Source of the DNA: Desulfobacterales bacterium
GTDB taxonomy: Bacteria > Desulfobacterota > Desulfobacteria > Desulfobacterales > Desulfosalsimonadaceae
Reading direction: 5' to 3'
Length of the DNA stretch: 5,205 bases
NCBI GenBank assembly: GCA_007127175.1
Contig: SKZX01000429.1
Span: 1-5,205 of the forward strand
Positions within the stretch are counted from its first letter, which is position 1, and the number at the start of each line of letters is the position of its first letter. Shown piece after piece: positions 1 to 5,028 of the stretch. The translations under genes and the position numbers were made by a program. The notes below the pieces were generated by a model. It was not told the origin of the DNA, made no database searches, and saw only the letters and a list, made by a program, of their open reading frames with translations.

Positions 1-2
1 AC

Positions 3-1481
3 GGGCAATTAAGCAGAGGGACCACCTTCAATACGGTTGCCGACAGGCTTTTAAAAAACCCGAAGAATATGGACATTCTGTTAAATTACGCGGAAACGGG
101 CAGGGAAATCGGGCAATTCAAAAAAGAAAATAAAGACCGGGCGCAGTTGAAAAGGTTGAAAAACCGGATGAAGACCCAGAAAAAGCTTTCTGGAAAGCTG
201 TATAAAATGATTTCCCGGGAAGGCATGCTGCGGGGGGTCGTTGCGGCATATGAAATCGAAGACGCCATCAAAGCCTGCTGTCCGCCCTTGATGCCCCAGG
301 ATGTGCTGCGATATACGGCATATGCCCGGTCCAGAAAACGCATTGCACAAAAAATCAACCGTTTCAAACCCTATACCGAAAAACCCCTGTCCATAAAGGA
401 GCTGAAAAAACCGGCATCCCGGATCAAATGGTTTTCAAGGCGGGAAAAAAAAAGGCGGATGATACGTTTTTTAAGCGACTTCGCCCGTTACCACAGGGAC
501 CTTTGCAACTGCCGGCTCTACAGGGAAACCGCCGACTGCATCAATCTCCCGGAAGGGGAAAAAGACATCCGGCTTTCCCGCGACAATCATACCCTCTACG
601 AATTTATCCTCAACAGGGAGCAGATGACCCGGAAAAAACCCGTGATCAACCACGTGGTCATCAAGGCGGATGTGCGCGGATCCACGGGGATCATCGAGGA
701 GATGAAGCAGAAGGGCCTGAACCCGGCATCCAACTTCAGCCTGAATTTTTTCGAACCCATCAACAACCTGATTTCGGTATTCGGCGCCGAAAAAGTCTTT
801 ATCGAAGGGGACGCGGTGATCCTTTCCGTTTTCGAGCATGAAGGCGATCCCGAACGCTGGTACGGCGTGGCCCGCGCATGCGGACTGGCTGCCAACATAC
901 TCCTCGTGGTCAAACGGCTGAACCACAAGAACCGGAAAAAGAATCTGCCCCGCCTCGATCTGGGAATCGGCATCAGCTTTTCGCCGTCATCCCCCACGTT
1001 TTTTTACGACGGGAACAACCAGATCATGATATCGCCGGCGATAAACGAAGCGGACACGCTCTCTGAGTCCGACCACGCGCTGCAGCGCCGGCTCATAACC
1101 CCCCCCCCGCCTTTTAATCTCTATGTCTACGAGCTTGACACCGCCGACATGCCGGGGGCTGAATTTCTGCATTCCCCGCTCATCCGGTACAACGTGATGG
1201 GAATCGAGCTCTCCATGGCCGGGTTTGAGAAGCTGTTCGATGAAATCTATCTCAAACGGATAGAAGCCCATATTCCGGAACTCCAGGAAGCGCCGGTGGT
1301 CATCTACACGGGGAAATTTCCCACCGTGTCCGGCGGCTACCAGCGGATCATCGTGCGCGAAGCGGACATCCCCCTGGTATCACCCCTGGATTTCACCGTT
1401 AAGGGCTCGACCGGCCGCAATTACTACGAAGTCTGTACCCACCCCGCTCTTTATGAATTTGTAAAACCGCTGGTAAAGTGA
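3..1481 (+). CDS. Protein with degenerate class III nucleotidyl-cyclase-like domain (5' end outside window)
   Basis: The reading frame is open to the left edge, and the residues before the first ATG (position 69) read like normal protein (..TVADRLLKNPKN-M..). That ATG has no Shine-Dalgarno sequence, so the true start probably lies upstream and the gene is partial. Numbering from the Met at 69: residues 1-135 are very rich in Lys/Arg and probably helical. Residues about 194-345 resemble the class III adenylate/guanylate cyclase fold, with ADVRGST (metal Asp D201), EKVFIEGDAV (K242 where adenine-binding Lys sits, second metal Asp D248), LGIGIS (298-303) and PAINEAD (N326). The Arg expected four residues after that Asn is Thr330, and the adenine-selecting Asp is not seen, so activity is doubtful. 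Residues 346-470 match nothing I know. There is no signal peptide or membrane segment in the visible part. It may be a sensor or a nucleotide-binding relic. The domain call is fairly sure; function is unknown. Confidence 0.82.
   Translation, partial: GQLSRGTTFNTVADRLLKNPKNMDILLNYAETGREIGQFKKENKDRAQLKRLKNRMKTQKKLSGKLYKMISREGMLRGVVAAYEIEDAIKACCPPLMPQDVLRYTAYARSRKRIAQKINRFKPYTEKPLSIKELKKPASRIKWFSRREKKRRMIRFLSDFARYHRDLCNCRLYRETADCINLPEGEKDIRLSRDNHTLYEFILNREQMTRKKPVINHVVIKADVRGSTGIIEEMKQKGLNPASNFSLNFFEPINNLISVFGAEKVFIEGDAVILSVFEHEGDPERWYGVARACGLAANILLVVKRLNHKNRKKNLPRLDLGIGISFSPSSPTFFYDGNNQIMISPAINEADTLSESDHALQRRLITPPPPFNLYVYELDTADMPGAEFLHSPLIRYNVMGIELSMAGFEKLFDEIYLKRIEAHIPELQEAPVVIYTGKFPTVSGGYQRIIVREADIPLVSPLDFTVKGSTGRNYYEVCTHPALYEFVKPLVK
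445..453 (+). repeat. A9 homopolymer tract inside the cyclase-like gene
   Basis: Nine consecutive A residues encode part of an Arg-Glu-Lys-Lys-Arg stretch. Loss of one A would bring a TGA stop into frame at 460-462. Gain of one A would send reading into a frame that stays open to the stop ending at 841. The tract is therefore a possible slippage site, or a place where the sequence should be checked. Confidence 0.9.
1099..1108 (+). repeat. C10 homopolymer tract inside the cyclase-like gene
   Basis: Ten consecutive C residues encode a Thr-Pro-Pro-Pro segment just after the cyclase-like domain, followed by one more Pro codon. Adding one C gives a TAA stop almost at once (1115-1117). Removing one C gives a TGA at 1195-1197. 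Either change would remove the C-terminal part while keeping the cyclase-like domain. Confidence 0.92.
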
Positions 1482-1491
1482 GGCCGGGATT

Positions 1492-1496
1492 AAGGA
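1492..1496 (+). promoter_or_regulatory. Ribosome binding site that decides the thiD start
   Basis: AAGGA lies 5 nt before the ATG at 1502. The alternative in-frame GTG at 1478, which overlaps the previous stop codon, has no such site in front of it. Confidence 0.7.
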
Positions 1497-1501
1497 ACCC
1501 C

Positions 1502-2308
1502 ATGAGCAAACCCATTGAAATCCCCACCGTCCTGTCCATCGCCGGGTCCGACCCGTCGGGCGGGGCGGGCATCCAGGCGGACCTGAAAACGTTTATGGCG
1601 GCCGGTGTTTACGGGGCTGCAGCCATTGCCGGGCTTACCGCACAGAATACCCTTGCCGTCGATGCGGCCATCCCGGTTTCCGCCGATTTTGTCAGGGCCC
1701 AGCTGAACAGCGTATTTTCAGACATCCGGCTCGATGTTGTAAAGCTCGGCATGCTTCCCGGACGGGACATCTGCCTGGCGGTCGCGCCCTTCCTTAAGAA
1801 AATACCGGTGGTCTGCGATCCCGTAATGGTGGCAACTTCCGGCGGCCGCCTGGTGGACAGGGATGCAGTTTCGGCCCTGATCGACATCATCCTGCCGGAG
1901 GCGGACTATGTCACCCCGAACATCTATGAACTGGAAGTGCTTTACGGAAAGCCGCCAGATGACCCCGTCGAGGCCGGCATGGCCGTAATGGAGCGGTTTC
2001 AGAACCTTTCAGGGATCGTCCTGAAAGGCGGGCACCGGCCCGACCCGGGCGGCACGGTGACCGACATTCTGCTTTTCAGGGAGGCCGGTGCAATCTGTCA
2101 GATGGTCGAAACCAGCCCCTATATCGACACGCAAAACACCCACGGCACGGGGTGTACGTTTTCGTCTGCCATGGCGGCGTTCATGGCGAAAAAAGATCCG
2201 CCCGCCGAGGCCTTTGTCAAGGCGGTGCGCCTGACCCACCGGCTCATATCCACTTCAAAAGACCGGAAAATCGGCCACGGCCACGGTCCGCTGCTGCATC
2301 ACCTGTAA
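1502..2308 (+). CDS. thiD: Hydroxymethylpyrimidine/phosphomethylpyrimidine kinase ThiD
   Basis: ThiD phosphorylates HMP to HMP-P and then HMP-PP, the pyrimidine half of thiamin, in the cytoplasm using ATP. The protein is 268 aa, the usual size for a stand-alone ThiD of the ribokinase fold. The N-terminal signature LSIAGSDPSGGAGIQADLK (11-29) is intact. Further on are KLGML (81-85), CDPVM (105-109), TPNIYE (138-143), VLKGGH (173-178) and the C-terminal anion-hole motif HGTGC (214-218), whose Cys218 matches the conserved catalytic Cys of the family. No ThiE domain is fused to it. The ATG at 1502 is chosen because it has AAGGA 5 nt upstream and gives the normal family N-terminus; a GTG at 1478 would add eight residues. 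It begins 20 nt after the cyclase-like gene ends, so the two are probably co-transcribed. No TPP riboswitch is visible in front of it, and no other thiamin gene is nearby. A related pyridoxal kinase activity is possible but less likely. Confidence 0.96.
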   Translation: MSKPIEIPTVLSIAGSDPSGGAGIQADLKTFMAAGVYGAAAIAGLTAQNTLAVDAAIPVSADFVRAQLNSVFSDIRLDVVKLGMLPGRDICLAVAPFLKKIPVVCDPVMVATSGGRLVDRDAVSALIDIILPEADYVTPNIYELEVLYGKPPDDPVEAGMAVMERFQNLSGIVLKGGHRPDPGGTVTDILLFREAGAICQMVETSPYIDTQNTHGTGCTFSSAMAAFMAKKDPPAEAFVKAVRLTHRLISTSKDRKIGHGHGPLLHHL

Positions 2309-2329
2309 CCGATGATGGCACCGTAAAAA

Positions 2330-2447
2330 TCCAATATCTGCGTTATGCGCGATTCCTCAGAATTTGCGGATTTCGCCCTGTACACATGCACGTACGGATA
2401 AGCACTCTGCATTCTTCGGAATCGCGTTTTTCGACCCGCAGACTGGA
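2330..2447. repeat. Long imperfect inverted repeat (palindromic intergenic element)
   Basis: Three pairs of arms share one centre near 2387.5: TCCAATATCTGCG (2330-2342) with CGCAGACTGGA (2437-2447, one gap); GCGATTCCTCAGAAT (2349-2363) with ATTCTTCGGAATCGC (2411-2425, 13 of 15 paired); and GTAC (2380-2383) with GTAC (2392-2395). The shared centre makes chance pairing unlikely. The sequence just outside the left arm, GATGGCACCGTAAAAA (2314-2329), resembles the terminus of dispersed palindromic repeats that I recall from Desulfobacterota genomes; the right end lacks a matching terminus, so this copy may be degenerate. As RNA it could form a long bulged hairpin and protect the 3' end of thiD mRNA. 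Identity with a known repeat family is inference. Confidence 0.6.
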
Positions 2448-2599
2448 AGGCTGTCCCCCGAGGTTGTCGCGGTCATTGCTGATCTATTTGCTTGATTGCA
2501 TGTTCTCCGGGTGGTAAATGAGGGGCGGAATACGGCGCGGCCGCCCGGAGGCAGTCCCTTGCGCTCCTCTCCGGCACGATCGCATGTCCCGAAGGGCTT

Positions 2600-2619
2600 T
2601 GCATTAAAGCGTTTATGCA
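2600..2619. promoter_or_regulatory. 20-bp near-palindrome upstream of tatD, possible operator
   Basis: TGCATTAAAGCGTTTATGCA is symmetric in 16 of 20 positions (outer TGCAT/ATGCA, inner AA/TT and GC). It ends 26 nt before the tatD start codon, a position suitable for a repressor site or a leader hairpin. No regulator gene is next to it and no family consensus is recognised. Confidence 0.25.
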
Positions 2620-2645
2620 CCACAGGTAACCAACAGAGATATTAC

Positions 2646-3437
2646 ATGAATATATTTGACAGCCACTGCCACCTCAATGACGCGTCATACGACGGCGACC
2701 GGGAAGCGGTTATCGACCGGGCGGCCCGGGCCGGCGTAAAAAAAATCATGATAGTGGGCATCACGGAGAAAACTTCGCGCCATGCCATCGACATCGCTTC
2801 ATCATTTGAAAACTGTTTTGCGTCAGTGGGTATTCACCCCCATGATGCCAGGCACTGCGGCAAAGACGTCCTCAAAAACCTGCGCCGCCTGGCGGCGTCT
2901 CCCCATGTGAAGGCCTGGGGGGAATGCGGCCTGGACTTCAACCGGATGTTTTCCCCCAGGGAAAACCAGGAGGACTGTTTTGTCCGCCAGGTCGAAATCG
3001 CAGGCGAGCTGGACCTGCCCCTGATTTTTCATGAGCGCGACAGCAACGGCCGTTTTTACGAACTGCTCTCAACCGGCATGAAAAAGGGGCAGAAAGGGGT
3101 GGTCCACTGCTTTTCCGGCACCGGGGCGGAAATGGAAAAATACCTCGGCCTTGGGCTTCATATCGGTGTGACCGGCATCGTCACCAACAAAAACCGCGGG
3201 GCTGCCCTTCGCAGCCTGGTGAAAATTCTCCCTGAAGATCGCATTCTGGTGGAAACCGACGCCCCTTACCTGACGCCGGAGCCAGACAAGCGGATCAGCC
3301 GCCGCAACGAACCGGCCTTTGTCCGCTCCGTCCTGATGGAGATCGCCGAACTCCGGCAGACAGACCCCGAACAACTGGCCGCTGTTGTCTGGAACAACAC
3401 CTGCCGGCTGTTCGCCCTCAACCCGGATGCAGCATAG
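2646..3437 (+). CDS. tatD: TatD-family metal-dependent hydrolase (putative 3'-5' DNase)
   Basis: TatD/YcfH proteins are cytoplasmic TIM-barrel metallohydrolases; E. coli TatD has 3'-5' exonuclease activity on DNA and RNA. This 263-aa protein has the family's usual length and the full set of metal ligands: FDSHCHL with H7 and H9, GECGLD with E93, FHER with H129, VHCFSG with H154, and ETDAPYL with D205. GIHPH (62-66) and RNEP (220-223) are also typical. I chose the ATG at 2646 because it gives the standard start and has AGAGA 6 nt before it. An in-frame ATG at 2496 would add 50 residues unlike the family. There is no signal peptide, which fits a cytoplasmic enzyme; the name comes from the tat operon, not from a role in export. 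The gene is separated from thiD by 337 nt and from the next large gene by 244 nt. The family is certain; whether it corresponds to TatD, YcfH or YjjV cannot be decided here. Confidence 0.94.
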   Translation: MNIFDSHCHLNDASYDGDREAVIDRAARAGVKKIMIVGITEKTSRHAIDIASSFENCFASVGIHPHDARHCGKDVLKNLRRLAASPHVKAWGECGLDFNRMFSPRENQEDCFVRQVEIAGELDLPLIFHERDSNGRFYELLSTGMKKGQKGVVHCFSGTGAEMEKYLGLGLHIGVTGIVTNKNRGAALRSLVKILPEDRILVETDAPYLTPEPDKRISRRNEPAFVRSVLMEIAELRQTDPEQLAAVVWNNTCRLFALNPDAA

Positions 3438-3475
3438 CCGCCGGCAATTACCTATGATACGTTGATGCTTACATT

Positions 3476-3480
3476 AAGGA
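3476..3480 (+). promoter_or_regulatory. Ribosome binding site in front of the small proline-rich ORF
   Basis: AAGGA lies 6 nt before the ATG at 3487. This is near-ideal spacing and is the main argument that the small ORF is translated. Confidence 0.45.
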
Positions 3481-3486
3481 TGAACA

Positions 3487-3666
3487 ATGTTTCAAAATAT
3501 TCCATTCCGCAGCCCTGGTATACCTTCAACCCTGACCGGGGGTCGTCCACCGGGTCCACTCAGTCCATCAAGTCCACTCCGTCCACCCGGTCCATCAAAC
3601 CAGCGCCTGTTCTCTCCCCGAGGACCTTCAAAACAAATGGCGGCATCGCTGCACAACGCACCATAA
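3487..3666 (+). CDS. Possible small proline-rich protein (59 aa), unknown
   Basis: I do not recognise this ORF. It starts with ATG 6 nt after an AAGGA and ends with TAA 15 nt before the next gene's ATG, which would make a tight gene pair. Residues 20-37 are six tripeptides with Pro in the middle (RPP, GPL, SPS, SPL, RPP, GPS), coming directly from the 9-nt DNA repeat. The rest is rich in Ser, Arg and Gly and probably disordered. There are no cysteines, membrane segment or signal peptide. The DNA repeat has no stop codon in any forward frame, so openness across it proves little; an overlapping + frame is open from 3462 to 3734 too. It could be a leader peptide for the downstream NTPase gene, or simply an intergenic repeat with a chance start. 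Confidence 0.3.
   Translation: MFQNIPFRSPGIPSTLTGGRPPGPLSPSSPLRPPGPSNQRLFSPRGPSKQMAASLHNAP
3545..3598. repeat. Six tandem copies of a 9-nt GTCCA-led unit
   Basis: GTCCA recurs exactly every 9 nt, at 3545, 3554, 3563, 3572, 3581 and 3590. The variable four bases are CCGG, CTCA, TCAA, CTCC, CCCG and TCAA. The unit keeps its length while the last four bases drift, typical of an old, slippage-made repeat. It sits in the gap between tatD and the NTPase gene and, being a multiple of three, preserves frame in the small ORF covering it. Confidence 0.9.
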
Positions 3667-3681
3667 AGGATTGCCCAAACA

Positions 3682-4719
3682 ATGAAACTCGGCATTATCG
3701 GCCCGGCAGGCTCCGGAAAAACCACTGTTTTTGAAGCACTGACCCGCGATTTTGCAGGTATGGGCGCAAAAAACGAAACCCGGCTCGGCACCATCCACGT
3801 GCCCGACCCCCGCATCGACGCGTTAAGCGACATGTACCGGCCCCGGAAAACCATCTACGCCCAGGTGGAATACCTGCTTCCCGGAAAAAAGGAGGGGAAA
3901 AAAGAAGCGGGGGCAGACCTGGGCTGGGTCCAGGCCATACGGGATGTCGATGCCCTTTGCGTCGTTATCCGCAACCACGCCCACATGGGCTTTGGTCCCC
4001 CCGATCCCCCGGCTGATTTTTCATCCATTGAACAGGAATTGATCCTGACCGACCTCGCAGCCGTGGAAAAGCGCATGGAACGCCTTGAGGCGGACGCCAA
4101 ACGGGGCAAGGCCGCTGACCGGGAAGAACAGGAACTGTTGGTTCAGTGCCGGTCCGCCCTGGAGCAGGAAGCCCCTATCCGGCGTTTTCCGGAGATTGCA
4201 GGCGCCAAACAGCTGAAAGGGTATGCGCTGCTTTCAGCCAAGCCGGTGCTGATCCTCTTCAACAACGCCGATGAAGACGAAACCCCGCCCCCCGACACCG
4301 CCGGCGTTTTTGACGATGCTTTTTGCATGGTCATCCGGGGCAAACTCGAACACGAACTGGCCCAGATGAGCCCTGAAGATGCGGCGGAACTGCTGGAAGA
4401 GTTCAATATCCCCGCCCCGGCCACCGACCGGATCATCCGGAAATCATACGAGACCCTGGGGCTGATCTCTTTTTTCACCGTGGGCGATGACGAAGTGCGC
4501 GCCTGGACTATTGAAAAAGGCACGAGCGCGCTGGACGCCGCAGGCAAGGTGCACACCGACATTCAAAAGGGGTTCATACGGGCGGAGGTCATTTCATATG
4601 ATGACCAGATCGCCGCCGGCTCTGCTGCCGCGGCCCGGAAAGCAGGCGCTTTCCGATTGGAAGGAAAAACCTATACCGTAAAGGACGGGGATATCATAAA
4701 TTTCCGGTTCAACGTGTAG
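3682..4719 (+). CDS. Divergent YchF/Obg-like P-loop NTPase with C-terminal TGS domain (DUF933)
   Basis: YchF/OLA1 proteins are Obg-related NTPases that prefer ATP, bind ribosomes and affect stress responses. This 345-aa protein is slightly shorter than typical YchF (about 363 aa). The P-loop is GPAGSGKTT (7-15), unlike the usual GLPNVGKST. PDPRIDAL (41-48) is conserved. The G3 motif DxAG is missing: the matching place reads VEYLLPG (62-68). The G4 position has NADE (195-198), which fits the NxxE of ATP-using YchF rather than NKxD. Residues 115-165 form a charged, probably coiled-coil insert. The C-terminus is strongly YchF-like: VRAWTI (272-277), AAGKVHTDIQKGFIRAEV (286-303), DGDIINFRFNV (335-345), a TGS domain. 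The ATG at 3682 has AAGGA 11 nt upstream, a long spacing, but gives the expected N-terminus. It is probably a paralogue rather than the canonical YchF. It converges with the - strand genes on its right. Confidence 0.9.
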   Translation: MKLGIIGPAGSGKTTVFEALTRDFAGMGAKNETRLGTIHVPDPRIDALSDMYRPRKTIYAQVEYLLPGKKEGKKEAGADLGWVQAIRDVDALCVVIRNHAHMGFGPPDPPADFSSIEQELILTDLAAVEKRMERLEADAKRGKAADREEQELLVQCRSALEQEAPIRRFPEIAGAKQLKGYALLSAKPVLILFNNADEDETPPPDTAGVFDDAFCMVIRGKLEHELAQMSPEDAAELLEEFNIPAPATDRIIRKSYETLGLISFFTVGDDEVRAWTIEKGTSALDAAGKVHTDIQKGFIRAEVISYDDQIAAGSAAAARKAGAFRLEGKTYTVKDGDIINFRFNV

Positions 4720-4725
4720 TGCAGC

Positions 4726-4745
4726 GCTGTTGTCACAGCTTCTTT
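4726..4745 (+). terminator. Weak intrinsic terminator after the NTPase gene
   Basis: Stem GCTGT (4726-4730) pairs with ACAGC (4735-4739) across a 4-nt loop, followed by TTCTTT. It begins 6 nt after the stop codon. The stem is only 5 bp, so efficiency is doubtful; position between two convergent genes supports the call. Confidence 0.35.
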
Positions 4746-4753
4746 CACCGCTT

Positions 4754-4948
4754 TCACAACCGGTGGCGCCACAGTTTCGGTACACCCTCTATGATGCATT
4801 TGCGCTTGATAACACAGGCAATGCAGTTGCATCCCGGCACCAGTGGATGGGGACCAATGGCCGCCGACCTGTTCATTGCCGCCTCAATCATTTCCACAAT
4901 CATGGCAAGTTCTTGGTCTTTCCGTTTCTTGTAAGACGACGGGTCCAT
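4754..4948 (-). CDS. Small cysteine-containing protein, unknown (64 aa)
   Basis: I do not recognise this protein. A charged N-terminal part (SYKKRKDQE, 5-13) is followed by an amphipathic helix-like stretch (14-30) and then four close cysteines, C40, C42, C45 and C51 (CxCx2Cx5C), flanked by basic residues and with H34 nearby. That spacing could bind a metal such as zinc. There is no signal peptide or clear membrane segment. The start is uncertain: the ATG at 4948 has only a weak GAG-type site, while an internal ATG at 4903 (giving 49 aa and keeping all cysteines) overlaps the stop of another short frame as ATGA. It is the last gene of a - strand group entering from the right edge and converges on the NTPase gene, 34 nt away. 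The composition looks like real protein, but a product this short cannot be confirmed by eye. Confidence 0.5.
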   Translation of the reverse strand: MDPSSYKKRKDQELAMIVEMIEAAMNRSAAIGPHPLVPGCNCIACVIKRKCIIEGVPKLWRHRL

Positions 4949-5028
4949 TTGATGAGCTCGTAAAGTCGATTTTGAGATGGATCATGGCCAATACATTTCG
5001 AAGTCTTGGGGCTGTCATGATGGCGCAA
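4900..5028 (-). CDS. Candidate very short ORF with TTG start (42 aa), unknown
   Basis: This is a guess about what fills the space between two better - strand ORFs. A TTG at 5028 lies 5 nt after AAGGA (part of AAGGAGG, 5038-5032). The 42-residue product is basic, with a segment PSQNRLYELIKW (17-28) that looks helical. Its TGA overlaps the internal ATG (4903) of the cysteine-containing ORF as ATGA. The competing reading starts at the ATG at 5018, which overlaps the upstream stop as ATGA, and gives 44 aa ending at 4884, but its ribosome site is 13 nt away. Only one of the two can be right, or neither. Confidence 0.22.
   Translation of the reverse strand: MRHHDSPKTSKCIGHDPSQNRLYELIKWTRRLTRNGKTKNLP

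Larger units (their letters stand above)
2309..2645. other. Intergenic region between thiD and the TatD-family gene
   Basis: This 337-nt stretch has no gene I can support. It contains a long imperfect palindrome (2330-2447), a short open tail in the + frame ending at a TGA at 2493-2495, GC-rich potential stems (CTCCGGG at 2505-2511 with CCCGGAG at 2544-2550; GGGCGG at 2523-2528 with CCGCCC at 2541-2546), and a 20-bp near-palindrome (2600-2619) close to the tatD start. None of the GC-rich stems is followed by a T run, so no intrinsic terminator for thiD is evident. A promoter for tatD should lie here, but I see no convincing -35/-10 pair. Confidence 0.6.

Noticed and set aside
428..841. 137-codon + frame within the cyclase-like gene
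   Set aside because: It is a shadow frame with Arg/Gln/Pro-rich composition and no start signal; it matters only as the result of slippage at the A9 tract.
1478..1501. GTG start for thiD overlapping the previous stop (GTGA)
   Set aside because: It lacks a ribosome binding site and adds residues not typical of ThiD; the ATG at 1502 has AAGGA at 5 nt.
1482..1501. TPP riboswitch before thiD
   Set aside because: Only 20 nt separate the genes, far too short for the aptamer, and no THI-box-like sequence is seen in the end of the upstream gene.
2523..2546. GGGCGG/CCGCCC hairpin as terminator of thiD
   Set aside because: The 12-nt loop and absence of a following T run, over 200 nt after the stop, do not fit an intrinsic terminator.
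2496..2645. N-terminal extension of the TatD protein from an ATG at 2496
   Set aside because: The 50 extra residues are Arg/Pro/Ser-rich with no family match, and TatD proteins begin a few residues before DSHCH, as from 2646.
3545..3598. CRISPR-like array
   Set aside because: Units are 9 nt with no spacers; this is a simple tandem repeat.
3462..3734. + strand ORF rich in Ser/Thr across the nonamer repeat
   Set aside because: It has no good ribosome site and runs 50 nt into the NTPase gene in another frame; the repeat is open in all forward frames, so length is uninformative.
3492..3854. - strand ORF with collagen-like Gly-X-Y triplets
   Set aside because: The Gly triplets are just the antisense reading of the GTCCA nonamer, and most of the ORF is antisense to the conserved N-terminus of the NTPase.
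4763..4772. Perfect 10-bp palindrome GTGGCGCCAC
   Set aside because: It lies within the last codons of the small - strand ORF and is short enough to occur by chance in this base composition.
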